Below are positions 32,347-41,960 of a stretch of 64,000 nt of DNA, piece by piece. The translations under genes and the position numbers were made by a program. A model generated the notes under the pieces. That model made no database searches. It had not been told where the DNA came from and was given only the letters and a program-made list of their open reading frames with translations. Position 1 is the first letter of the stretch, and each line of letters begins with the position of its first letter. Source of the DNA: an uncultured Pelagibacteraceae bacterium (GTDB taxonomy: Bacteria; Pseudomonadota; Alphaproteobacteria; Pelagibacterales; Pelagibacteraceae); NCBI GenBank assembly GCA_902596205.1, contig CACJSY010000004.1, positions 41,934 to 105,933 on the forward strand. The letters run 5' to 3'.

Positions 32347-33519
32347 ATGAGTGAAGTTTACATTACTTCTGCAGTTAGAACGGCGGTTGGCTCGCTGGGA
32401 AAATCTTTAAAAAACATAAGTGCTGAAAATTTGGGAGCTGCTGTTATTTCAGAGTCTATTAAAAAATCTAAAATTAAGTCAGCTGACCTAGACGAATTAA
32501 TATTTGGACAAGTTTTAACTGGGGGTTCGGGACAAAATCCAGCTAGACAGGCAGCCATGAAAGCTGGAATACCAAAAGAAGTTCCTGCTTTTATTGTTAA
32601 TCAGGTTTGCGGTTCAGGAATAAGATCGGTGGCTTCAGGGTTTCAAAGTATTAAAGCGGGAAACTCAAAGGTGCTTATAGCTGGAGGGCAAGAGAACATG
32701 TCTTTAGCTCCTCATGCTATTCATTTAAGAGATGGAAAAAAATTAGGTGATGCTGAACTAATAGATACTATGATCAGAGACGGACTATGGGATGCATTTC
32801 ACGGGTATCATATGGGCGTAACCGCAGAAAATGTTGCAGAGAAATTTCAAGTTACACGAGATGAACAAGATAAATTCGCTCTTAAATCTCAAGAGAAAGC
32901 TATTAAGGCTCAAAAAAATAATAAATTTAAAGATGAAATAATTAATTACAAAATCAAATCAAAAGAGTCTGAGATAAACTTTAATAAGGATGAACATCCA
33001 AGAGAGGGAATTAACCTTGAAGCACTCAAGAGGTTAAAACCTGTATTTAAAAAAGATGGTACAGTTACAGCAGGAAATGCATCTGGCATTAATGATGGAG
33101 CTGCAGCTGTAACTTTAATGAGTAGTGAAGAGGCAAAAAAAAGAAACATAGAAAAACTAGTGACTGTTAAATCATGGGCAAGTTGCGGGGTGGATCCCGC
33201 TTTAATGGGAACTGGCCCAATACCATCTTCAAAAAAAGCATTAGATTTAGCCGGATGGAAAATTAACGAAGTAGATCTATTCGAAATTAATGAAGCGTTC
33301 GCAGCACAAAGTATAGCTGTTATTAAAACTCTTTCGATTCCCGAGGAAAAAGTAAATGTTAATGGTGGTGCAATAGCGTTAGGTCATCCTATTGGTGCAT
33401 CTGGCACAAGAATTCTTGTAACTTTGATACATGAAATGATTAAGAGAAACGTAAAAAAAGGCTTAGCGACTCTTTGTATCGGAGGAGGAATGGGTATTGC
33501 AATGTGTATTGAAAGATAA
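32347..33519 (+). CDS. Acetyl-CoA C-acetyltransferase (thiolase)
   Basis: VNQVCGSGIRSVASGFQSIKAG, FEINEAFAAQSIAV, NVNGGAIALGHPIGASGTRIL, CIGGGMGIAMCIER. Confidence 0.96.
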   Translation: MSEVYITSAVRTAVGSLGKSLKNISAENLGAAVISESIKKSKIKSADLDELIFGQVLTGGSGQNPARQAAMKAGIPKEVPAFIVNQVCGSGIRSVASGFQSIKAGNSKVLIAGGQENMSLAPHAIHLRDGKKLGDAELIDTMIRDGLWDAFHGYHMGVTAENVAEKFQVTRDEQDKFALKSQEKAIKAQKNNKFKDEIINYKIKSKESEINFNKDEHPREGINLEALKRLKPVFKKDGTVTAGNASGINDGAAAVTLMSSEEAKKRNIEKLVTVKSWASCGVDPALMGTGPIPSSKKALDLAGWKINEVDLFEINEAFAAQSIAVIKTLSIPEEKVNVNGGAIALGHPIGASGTRILVTLIHEMIKRNVKKGLATLCIGGGMGIAMCIER

Positions 33520-33533
33520 AATATTATCTTTTG

Positions 33534-34427
33534 ATGGAATTGCCTATAATAAATCATCCCGACTATGTTGCTAAAATTAATGATGATAATAAGTTTCCGA
33601 TTAAAAAATTTGGTGCACTTGCTGATCATCTTTTAAAAGAAGAAGTAGTCAAAAAATTTCACATACCAAAAGAATGTTCTGTTGAGACTATGAGGACCTC
33701 TCATTCTTTAGAATATATAAATGCTATAAAAAATAAAACATTAGATATAAAAGCTCAAAAGAAGATTGGGTTTCCAATAAATGATAGTGTTGTGAGAAGA
33801 TCTTTTGTAGCTACTGGAGGCACCGTTCTTGCAAGTAAATTAGCTTTGGACTCGAAACTTGCTTGCAATACAGCTGGAGGAAGTCACCATGCAACTTTTA
33901 ACTTTGGAGCAGGATATTGTGTTTTTAACGATACAGCGGTTGCTGCAAACTATCTTAAAAACAGAGGGTATGCTAAAAAAATTTTAATTTTAGATTTAGA
34001 CGTTCATCAAGGAAACGGTAATTCAGAAATATTTCAAAATGATAAAAATGTTCTAACATTTAGCATGCATTGTGCATCTAATTATCCTGCGAAAAAATCT
34101 AAAAGTGATATCGATATTGAACTTCAAGATAATATGGAAGATAAGGAATACCTTGACCTATTAAAGGATAATATTAGAAAATTAAATCAAAACAGTTACG
34201 ATTTTGTTTTTTATGTTGCGGGTGTTGATATTCATCATGAAGATAGGTTGGGAAAACTTAAAATCACTGATGAGGGTATTAACAAAAGAGATCAAATAGT
34301 AATAGAAAACTTCTACTCAAAAAAAATACCTTTGTGTGGAGTGCTCGGTGGTGGTTACAATAAAAGTTTCGATAAGCTTATAGAACTCCATTCAATGTTG
34401 CACAAAAATTGTGCTAAATATTTTTAA
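33534..34427 (+). CDS. Histone deacetylase-family protein (ATG 33534; ORF track begins at upstream TTG 33531)
   Basis: AGGSHHATFNFGAGYCVFNDTAVAANYL; ILDLDVHQGNGNSEIFQ; YVAGVDIHHEDRLG; GVLGGGYNK. Confidence 0.93.
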   Translation: MELPIINHPDYVAKINDDNKFPIKKFGALADHLLKEEVVKKFHIPKECSVETMRTSHSLEYINAIKNKTLDIKAQKKIGFPINDSVVRRSFVATGGTVLASKLALDSKLACNTAGGSHHATFNFGAGYCVFNDTAVAANYLKNRGYAKKILILDLDVHQGNGNSEIFQNDKNVLTFSMHCASNYPAKKSKSDIDIELQDNMEDKEYLDLLKDNIRKLNQNSYDFVFYVAGVDIHHEDRLGKLKITDEGINKRDQIVIENFYSKKIPLCGVLGGGYNKSFDKLIELHSMLHKNCAKYF

Positions 34428-34432
34428 CAGGC

Positions 34433-34473
34433 TCTGGCTTTAGATGGATGAAAACTTAGGGACTAAAGCCAGA
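34433..34473. repeat. 11-bp perfect inverted repeat (TCTGGCTTTAG/CTAAAGCCAGA), probable terminator-like hairpin after the HDAC-family gene
   Basis: Arms 34433-34443 and 34463-34473, 19-nt loop, T-tract at 34481-34485. Confidence 0.6.
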
Positions 34474-34608
34474 ACTTAACTTTTTATAATCTTAAATATG
34501 AGCTAATTTAATTAATAAAACTGACGCGCTACAATTTAATCATTGTTATTTAGACTTACTCAACACAATAAAGTTTAGTAAAACTCATGTAAATTATCTC
34601 TAGATCCA

Positions 34609-35460
34609 TTAATTTTTACTTATTATTAACTTACTTCTATCTTTATTCATACTAAACCCAGCAAAGTATATTGTATGGGATGGGAATTGATATCCCTCAG
34701 GATAAGAAGCGCCACCATATTCAGGATGAGAATATGTACCATATTTAATATCAACATAATCGTGAGAAGCTGTTTTAAATCCTGATCTATTAACTTTTAA
34801 TTCATTATTAATATAAACTTTGATAAAACCATCATAATCTTTTGAGTATCTAATATTAAACTCAACTTTGTGCCATTTACCTTTTAGATTTTTTTCATCA
34901 ATCACATGGTTACCTTCAATAGAAAGTTTTCCATTGTATATAGAAGCAGAAAATTGAGGTGCATAACCCCCTACAGTTTGACCACCTTTGCGATTAACAC
35001 CATAAAATTGTGTTATATAAGGTTGTAAAAGTTTGTCTTTAAAATTTTCAGGTGTATTAGGCACATAAAAATAGTAACCTACCCATATTTCTTTTGCTTT
35101 CTTACCTATTCTTAAATCTCCGCTTGAAGCAACTTCAAGTCTTAATCTATTGCTATTACAATCAGTAGTTCCAGTTCCTATTCTAACTTTATTTTCTTTC
35201 CAGAAGTGACCAGCTGTTCCACAATCTCCTTTTCTAGGGCTAAAGTTTTCAATTAATTTAAAAGGTGATGTGCCTGTAGGGTCTTTGATTATAGTATAAT
35301 TATGTTTACGTAATTCTTTTTTTAGATAATTAGCTATATGAACCTTATCGATCTTGCCCCTTTTTAAATAGTTCGGATTTTTAGATACAATATCGGCCAA
35401 CACAACACCGGTCATCATAAAAAAAATTATACTGGTATAAAATATAATCAGTTTTTTCAT
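34609..35460 (-). CDS. Secreted polysaccharide-lyase-like (heparin lyase I fold) protein
   Basis: Signal peptide; NRLRLEVASSGDLRIGKKAKEIWVGYYFYVP, LKGKWHKVEFNIRYSKDYDGFIKVYINNELKVNRSG resemble a PF14099-type jelly roll. Confidence 0.65.
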   Translation of the reverse strand: MKKLIIFYTSIIFFMMTGVVLADIVSKNPNYLKRGKIDKVHIANYLKKELRKHNYTIIKDPTGTSPFKLIENFSPRKGDCGTAGHFWKENKVRIGTGTTDCNSNRLRLEVASSGDLRIGKKAKEIWVGYYFYVPNTPENFKDKLLQPYITQFYGVNRKGGQTVGGYAPQFSASIYNGKLSIEGNHVIDEKNLKGKWHKVEFNIRYSKDYDGFIKVYINNELKVNRSGFKTASHDYVDIKYGTYSHPEYGGASYPEGYQFPSHTIYFAGFSMNKDRSKLIISKN

Positions 35461-35472
35461 TTTTAAATTTTG

Positions 35473-37401
35473 CTAAGAATTGAGTTGCGGCAAATTTTCA
35501 TAAAACTTCAAGGCTTCAGGATTCGCAATAGCCTCTTTATTATTGATCTTTTCTCCATTAACTACCTGTCTTACAGCTAACTCCACGATCTTACCACTTT
35601 TGGTTCTTGGAATTTCTGGAACTTTAATGATTATTGAAGGAACATGTTTTGGTGAACAGTTTTTTCTTATTCTAGATTTAATTGATTTAATTTTTTCATC
35701 GTTCAATTCCTCATTATTTTTTGTTGTTACAAATAGGATTACTCTTACATCGTCATTGTAATCTTGACCGATAACTAAACCTTCTGTGATAAAATCAATA
35801 TCCTCAACTTGCTGATAAATTTCTGCCGTCCCTATTCTTACGCCCCCAGGATTAAGAGTGGCATCAGACCTTCCGCGCATTATAAATCCGTTATTTTTAG
35901 TTCGTTCGATGAAATCCCCATGATGCCAAATATTTTCAAATTGAGTAAAATAAGCTTTATGATATTTTTGTCCGTCACCATCATCCCAGAATTTTATTGG
36001 CATGGATGGAAAAGGTTTTTTAACTACTAACTCCCCTTTCTCTCCATGTTTTACGCTTTTTCCTTTATCCGTAAAAACATCAACATCAATACCTAGGCTC
36101 TGGCCTTGGATTTCTCCCATGTATACATTTGAGTAAAGGTTTCCTAAAACTAGACAACCAACTAAATCTGTCCCACCAGCAATAGATGCGAGATGAACAT
36201 CTTTTTTTATTTTGTCGTATACATACTTGAAACTTTCCTCAGCTAAAGGAGAGCCTGTTGAAGTTATTATTTTTATTGAGCTTAGATCTAGGTTTTTACT
36301 ATCATATTTTTCATTCTTTAAATGATCGATGTATTTAGCGCTTACTCCAAAAAGATTAATTTTCTTGTTTTGACAATACTCTAAAAGAACATCTATTTTT
36401 GGATAAACAGGTGCACCGTCGAATAAAAATATAGATGAGCCTGTTGCTAATCCTCCAACTAACCAATTCCACATCATCCAGCCAGTAGTAGTATAATAAA
36501 ATAATTTTTCGTTTTCTCTAATGTCGCAATGAAGCATAAACTCTTTATTATGTTCAATTAATACATTTCCTGATCCATGAGTAATGCATTTTGGTTTTCC
36601 TGTGGTACCGCTTGAAAAAAGAATATAAATAGGATGATTGAATTCAAATCTTTCAAAAACCTCATCTAAGTTGTTCTTTAAAGTCTCTTCAAAATTAATG
36701 AAATTCTTTAAACTTTCTCTTTCTTGTTTATTATAATTAAATGCAATTACTTTCTTAATTGATGGTATCTGTTTAAGAATTTCTTCGACTTTATCAAAAA
36801 TATTTATTTTTTTTCCATTGTAATAATAATAATCGCATGTAATAAAAACTTTTGGTTCTATCTGTTTGAACCTGTCTACAACTCCTTGAACTCCAAAATC
36901 AGGTGAACAAGAAGACCATATAATTCCATTTTTTGCACAAGCCAAAAAACAAATGATCGACTCTATTTTATTAGGCACATACGCTGCAACTCTATCTCCC
37001 TTATGAAGATTTATTTTTTTGAGATAAGATGAAAATTTACAAACTTTTTCATATAATTCATTCCAAGAAATATTTTCCTCAAAACCTTTTTCAGATAAAA
37101 AATTAATAGCTAATTTATCAGATTTTTTTTTTAGGATATTTTCTGTGTAGTTCAATTTTGAGTCTGGAAAAAATTTGGTTTTATTGAATACATTATCTTT
37201 TTTAATTATTTCATGTCCCTTATCTCCAATAATTTTTGAATAATCCCAAAACATTGACCAAAAGTCGCTTGGGTTATCAATCGACCATTGCCAAATTTCT
37301 TTGAAATTATTTGATGATTTAAAATTTATAAAATGACAAAAATCTTGTAAGATAGAGTCCTGTTTTAACTTCTGAGAAGGTTGCCAGAGGGGTTTATTCA
37401 T
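35473..37401 (-). CDS. Acetoacetate-CoA ligase
   Basis: ANL superfamily: YILFSSGTTGKPKCITHGSGNVLIEHNKE, TTTGWMMWNWLVGGLATG, IMRGRSDATLNPGGVRIGTAEIYQ, PRTKSGKIVELAVRQVVNG. Confidence 0.94.
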   Translation of the reverse strand: MNKPLWQPSQKLKQDSILQDFCHFINFKSSNNFKEIWQWSIDNPSDFWSMFWDYSKIIGDKGHEIIKKDNVFNKTKFFPDSKLNYTENILKKKSDKLAINFLSEKGFEENISWNELYEKVCKFSSYLKKINLHKGDRVAAYVPNKIESIICFLACAKNGIIWSSCSPDFGVQGVVDRFKQIEPKVFITCDYYYYNGKKINIFDKVEEILKQIPSIKKVIAFNYNKQERESLKNFINFEETLKNNLDEVFERFEFNHPIYILFSSGTTGKPKCITHGSGNVLIEHNKEFMLHCDIRENEKLFYYTTTGWMMWNWLVGGLATGSSIFLFDGAPVYPKIDVLLEYCQNKKINLFGVSAKYIDHLKNEKYDSKNLDLSSIKIITSTGSPLAEESFKYVYDKIKKDVHLASIAGGTDLVGCLVLGNLYSNVYMGEIQGQSLGIDVDVFTDKGKSVKHGEKGELVVKKPFPSMPIKFWDDGDGQKYHKAYFTQFENIWHHGDFIERTKNNGFIMRGRSDATLNPGGVRIGTAEIYQQVEDIDFITEGLVIGQDYNDDVRVILFVTTKNNEELNDEKIKSIKSRIRKNCSPKHVPSIIIKVPEIPRTKSGKIVELAVRQVVNGEKINNKEAIANPEALKFYENLPQLNS

Positions 37402-37423
37402 AAGAGCTAATTTAGCTCTTATG
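37399..37423. repeat. Perfect palindrome with 12-bp arms overlapping the acetoacetate-CoA ligase start codon
   Basis: CATAAGAGCTAA-T-TTAGCTCTTATG; first CAT is the minus-strand ATG start (37399-37401). Confidence 0.85.
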
Positions 37424-37669
37424 TAATTATTTTAATATATATTTTTTTAGAAGAAATTTCTGTACAATATGACCTTGATTGCCTCTAATTTCCCTCTTTT
37501 TAAACAAAAAATTAATTAACCATTTCATACTTCATCAAAGCATTTAGACATGACAAAAAGTGGCAAAAAATGTGTCAAAAGTTGAACTATTCAACTAATA
37601 AGCGCTATTCTTTCTAGTTTATTATTCAATAACTTTTTTATATGTTCCATCCAGTTTATAATAAGATTT

Positions 37670-40600
37670 ATGGCTCAGAATATTTCAGTTCCCGATATAG
37701 GTGATTTTAAAGACGTAGAAGTAATAGAGATTTTAGTAAAACCGGGCGACCAAATTAATAAAAATGACCCAATTGTTACTATCGAGAGTGATAAATCTAG
37801 TGTTGAGATTCCATCACCTTCATCAGGCCAAATAAAAGATTTAAAAGTAAAAGTTGGTGATAAAGTTTCAGAAGGTAGTTTACTTGCTACAATTGAAAAT
37901 GGTCAAGCTAAACAAGCTCCTAAAAAGATAAAAGAAACTAAAGTTGAAGAAATTAAAGAAAAACCTAAATCTAACGGAAATTTAAATCCAGTAAAACAAG
38001 TCAAAAAAGTATTTGCTGAGCCTGCTTCTAAAGATGATATTGATCCTGTAGAAACAAACGAATGGATAGAATCGTTAAATTCAGTAATTGAAAATGATGG
38101 AGCTCCTAGAGCAAGTTATCTTTTAAATAAAGTTATAGATCAAGCATATAAGTCTGGCTTAGTTCTCCCAGACACTAGAACTACACCTTATATAAATACG
38201 ATCCCCCCTGAAATAGAAGTTAAATCTCCCGGTGATCAAAATATAGAAAAAAAAATTAGAGCCTACATAAGGTGGAATGCTGCGGCTATGGTTGTCAAAG
38301 CTAATAAGAAAAGTTCAGAACTCGGAGGCCATATCGGAACATTTGCATCTGCTGCAACTTTATATGATGTTGGAATGAACCACTTCTGGAGAGCTAAAAA
38401 TAACAAGTTCGGAGGAGATCTTATTTATTTTCAAGGCCACTCCGCTCCAGGTATGTATGCCAGAGCATTTTTAGAGGGAAGAATGACTGCAAAACAACTT
38501 GATGGTTTTAGACAAGAAGTTTCTAAAGGTGGTTTGTCTTCTTATCCTCATCCTTGGTTAATGCCAAACTTTTGGCAATTCCCAACGGTTTCTATGGGTT
38601 TAGGGCCAATTATGGCTATCTATCAAGCGCGTTTTTTAAAATATTTAATTAATAGAGGTTTGGTTAAAGATGAGGGAAGAAAGATTTGGGTTTTCCTTGG
38701 AGACGGTGAAATGGATGAACCAGAGTCTTTAGGTGCAATAGGTTTGGCCGCAAGAGAAAAATTAGATAATTTAATTTTTGTTATCAATTGTAATCTTCAA
38801 AGACTTGACGGACCCGTTCGAGGAAACGGAAAAATTATTCAAGAATTAGAAGGAAGCTTCAGAGGAACAGGTTGGAATGTAATAAAAGTTATTTGGGGAT
38901 CTTATTGGGATCAATTATTGGCAAAAGATAAAACAGGTTTACTTGTTAAAAGAATGAATGAATGTGTCGATGGTGAATATCAAGCCTTTAAGGCTAAAGG
39001 CGGTGAATATGTAAGAGATAATTTTTTCGGAAAATATCCAGAACTTAAAGAGCTGGTTTCTTCGATGACAGATAAAGATATTTGGAGACTAAATAGAGGT
39101 GGGCATGATCCGCACAAAGTTTATGCAGCTTACCATGCCGCGATGCAGCATACAGGGACTCCTACAGTAATACTTGCAAAAACAATTAAAGGTTATGGAA
39201 TGGGTAAATCAGGAGAGAGTATCAATACTACTCACCAACAAAAAAAGTTAGATGAAGAGGATTTACTTTATTATAGAGATAGGTTTGGAGTGCCCCTTAC
39301 GGATAAACAAGTTAAAAATATTGAATACTATAAACCTAGTGAAAATTCTGAAGAAATTAAGTACTTAAAGGAAAAAAGAATTAAGCTCGGTGGTTTTATT
39401 CCAGAAAGATCCTCATTTGCAAAAGCAATCAAGGCTCCTCCAAAAGATATTTTTGATAATTTTATGAAATCTACGGGGGATAAAGAGATGTCTACAACAA
39501 TGGCTCTCGTTAGAATGTTAACTGCTTTACTTCGAGATAAAAATTTATCACCTAGACTTGTGCCAATAATACCAGATGAGGCGAGAACTTTTGGAATGGA
39601 GGGTTTCTTTCAGAAAATTGGAATTTATGCCCACGAAGGGCAAAAGTATGAACCCGTTGACTCAGAGCAACTAAGTTCATATCGAGAGGATAAAAGCGGT
39701 CAAGTGTTAGAAGAAGGTATTAACGAGTCAGGCGCAATGTCTTCTTGGATCGCTGCAGGAACCTCGTACACAAATCATGATTTAGAAATGATACCAATTT
39801 ATATTTTTTACTCTATGTTTGGTTTTCAAAGAGTTGGGGATCTTGCATGGGCCGCTGGTGACTCCCAGGCTAGAGGTTTTTTGATTGGAGCAACTGCAGG
39901 AAGAACTACTTTAGCTGGTGAAGGACTTCAGCACCAGGATGGTCATAGTCATTTATTGGCATCCAATATACCAAATTGTGTAAGTTATGATCCTACATTT
40001 GCTTATGAAATGGCAGTCATACTTCAGGACGGTCTTAAAAGAATGCATGAGAAAAAAGAGAATATTTTTTATTATATTACTGCAATGAACGAAAACTACA
40101 CTCATCCTCAAAAGCCAAAAGGAAGTGATGATGGAATCTTAAAAGGGATGTATTTATTTAAAGAAAATAATAATAAAGGTAAAACAAAAGTACAGCTTCT
40201 CGGTTCAGGAACAATCTTAAGGGAAATAATTTCAGCATCAGAAATATTATCAAAAGAATATGGCATCGATTCTGATATATGGAGTGTAACAAGTTTTAAT
40301 GAATTGAGAAAAGATGGAATGGAAACTGAAAGGTGGAATTTATTAAATTCGAGTAAAAAGAAGAAATCCTATGTTGAAAAATGTTTAGAGAAGAGAGATG
40401 GTCCAATTATTGCTGCATCTGATTATACAAGGGCATTTTCTGATCAGATAAGACCCTATACAGAAAAACCTTTTTACTCTCTAGGGACAGATGGTTATGG
40501 GAGAAGTGATACAAGAAAAAATTTAAGAAAGTTTTTTGAAGTTGATAAAGAACACATTGTTGCTTACACATTAAGTGCTTTAGCTAAAGAACAACTAATT

Positions 40601-40675
40601 GGCTCTGAACAAGCTGAAAAAGCAATAAAAAAATATAAAATCGATAAAGATAAAGAATTTCCTGCAAATTTATAA
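37670..40675 (+). CDS. aceE: Pyruvate dehydrogenase E1 component (homodimeric type) with N-terminal lipoyl domain
   Basis: N-terminal lipoyl domain VTIESDKSSVEIPSPSSG followed by AceE: YFQGHSAPGMYARAFLEGR, GDGEMDEPESLGAIGLAARE, NCNLQRLDGPVRGNGKIIQELE. Confidence 0.97.
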   Translation: MAQNISVPDIGDFKDVEVIEILVKPGDQINKNDPIVTIESDKSSVEIPSPSSGQIKDLKVKVGDKVSEGSLLATIENGQAKQAPKKIKETKVEEIKEKPKSNGNLNPVKQVKKVFAEPASKDDIDPVETNEWIESLNSVIENDGAPRASYLLNKVIDQAYKSGLVLPDTRTTPYINTIPPEIEVKSPGDQNIEKKIRAYIRWNAAAMVVKANKKSSELGGHIGTFASAATLYDVGMNHFWRAKNNKFGGDLIYFQGHSAPGMYARAFLEGRMTAKQLDGFRQEVSKGGLSSYPHPWLMPNFWQFPTVSMGLGPIMAIYQARFLKYLINRGLVKDEGRKIWVFLGDGEMDEPESLGAIGLAAREKLDNLIFVINCNLQRLDGPVRGNGKIIQELEGSFRGTGWNVIKVIWGSYWDQLLAKDKTGLLVKRMNECVDGEYQAFKAKGGEYVRDNFFGKYPELKELVSSMTDKDIWRLNRGGHDPHKVYAAYHAAMQHTGTPTVILAKTIKGYGMGKSGESINTTHQQKKLDEEDLLYYRDRFGVPLTDKQVKNIEYYKPSENSEEIKYLKEKRIKLGGFIPERSSFAKAIKAPPKDIFDNFMKSTGDKEMSTTMALVRMLTALLRDKNLSPRLVPIIPDEARTFGMEGFFQKIGIYAHEGQKYEPVDSEQLSSYREDKSGQVLEEGINESGAMSSWIAAGTSYTNHDLEMIPIYIFYSMFGFQRVGDLAWAAGDSQARGFLIGATAGRTTLAGEGLQHQDGHSHLLASNIPNCVSYDPTFAYEMAVILQDGLKRMHEKKENIFYYITAMNENYTHPQKPKGSDDGILKGMYLFKENNNKGKTKVQLLGSGTILREIISASEILSKEYGIDSDIWSVTSFNELRKDGMETERWNLLNSSKKKKSYVEKCLEKRDGPIIAASDYTRAFSDQIRPYTEKPFYSLGTDGYGRSDTRKNLRKFFEVDKEHIVAYTLSALAKEQLIGSEQAEKAIKKYKIDKDKEFPANL

Positions 40676-40677
40676 TT

Positions 40678-41937
40678 ATGTCTGATCTTAAAATTACAGT
40701 TCCTGATATGGGTGATTTTAAGGATGTAGAAATTATTGAGGTACTTGTTAAAGAGGGTCAAACAATAAATAAAAATGACTCTTTAATTACTCTTGAAAGT
40801 GATAAATCCAGTGTTGAAGTTCCATCTACTGAATCAGGTACCATTAATAAAATTAATGTGAAAATTGGTGATAAGGTTAATCAAGGTGACCTTATTTTAA
40901 CTTTGAAATCTTCTGAAAAGGTTGAGCAAGTAAAAGAGCCTATTGCAAAGACACAAGCAGAAAAAATAGATGTAGAAAAAGATCAACCTAAGAAAATTAA
41001 GACTCCCCCACCTGCAGCTGTTAAGACAACTAAAACAGGTACAAAATTAGCTAGTCCTAAAGTAAGAAAATTCGCAAGAGAATTAGGTGCGAACGTATTA
41101 GAGATCCCTGGTTCTCAAAGATCAGGGAGAGTCTCAGAAGAGGATGTAAAAGAATTTGTTCGATCTCAAGTAACTGTCAACAAAGGAGCGGTCGAGAAAA
41201 AAGAATATAAAGAAGAGTTTTCTCACGAGGAATTTGGTCAGATTGAAATAAAGGAAATTCCTAGAGTAAAAAGATTGTCTGGCCCACACTTAGTAAGGTC
41301 TTGGACTGAGATTCCACATGTTACTCAACATGATGAGGTAGACGTAACTGAGATGGAGCAATTTAGATCATCATTATATGACTATTACTCCGGTGATGTT
41401 ATTAAAGTAACTCCATTAGCATTTATAGCTAAGGCTTTAGTAAGTGCTTTAAAAGAGTTCCCTAATTTTAATGCTTCTATTGATCCAAATCAAAATAAGA
41501 TTGTATATAAAAAATATTTTCACATAGGTTTTGCGGTTGATACTCCTCATGGATTAATGGTGCCTAAAATCAGGGATGTGGATCAAATGAGTATTAAAGA
41601 AATTGGAGAAGCTTTAAAGAAAACTAGTAAGCTTTGTAGAGAATTGAAGATTGATAAAAAAGAGTTTTTTGGTGGTTCAATGACAATCTCAAGTTTGGGA
41701 GGGATAGGTGGAACGTTCTTTACTCCAATAATTAATCCACCGGAAGTGGCTATTCTTGGAGTAGGAAAAACTTTTGATAGACTAGTTAAAATAAAAGGGA
41801 AAATAGTTTCAAGAAAAATACTTCCTTTATCTTTATCTTACGATCATAGATTGATTGACGGAGCTGAGGGTGCAAGATTTTGTGTTTATTTAGGAAAGTG
41901 CCTTGGTAAAGATTTTGCTTTTAAACTTGCCGTTTAA
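40678..41937 (+). CDS. aceF: Dihydrolipoamide acetyltransferase E2
   Basis: Single lipoyl domain (LITLESDKSSVEVPSTESG), E3-binding domain (LASPKVRKFARELGANVLEIPGSQRSGRVSEEDVKEFV), catalytic LSYDHRLIDGAEGARF. Confidence 0.97.
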   Translation: MSDLKITVPDMGDFKDVEIIEVLVKEGQTINKNDSLITLESDKSSVEVPSTESGTINKINVKIGDKVNQGDLILTLKSSEKVEQVKEPIAKTQAEKIDVEKDQPKKIKTPPPAAVKTTKTGTKLASPKVRKFARELGANVLEIPGSQRSGRVSEEDVKEFVRSQVTVNKGAVEKKEYKEEFSHEEFGQIEIKEIPRVKRLSGPHLVRSWTEIPHVTQHDEVDVTEMEQFRSSLYDYYSGDVIKVTPLAFIAKALVSALKEFPNFNASIDPNQNKIVYKKYFHIGFAVDTPHGLMVPKIRDVDQMSIKEIGEALKKTSKLCRELKIDKKEFFGGSMTISSLGGIGGTFFTPIINPPEVAILGVGKTFDRLVKIKGKIVSRKILPLSLSYDHRLIDGAEGARFCVYLGKCLGKDFAFKLAV

Positions 41938-41960
41938 TCAATTATAAAATAGTACAAAGC

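Noticed and set aside
32347-37401. Possible PHB/ketone-body operon (thiolase, HDAC-family, acetoacetate-CoA ligase)
   Set aside because: Genes are on opposite strands and no PHB synthase or reductase is present; functional linkage is only suggestive
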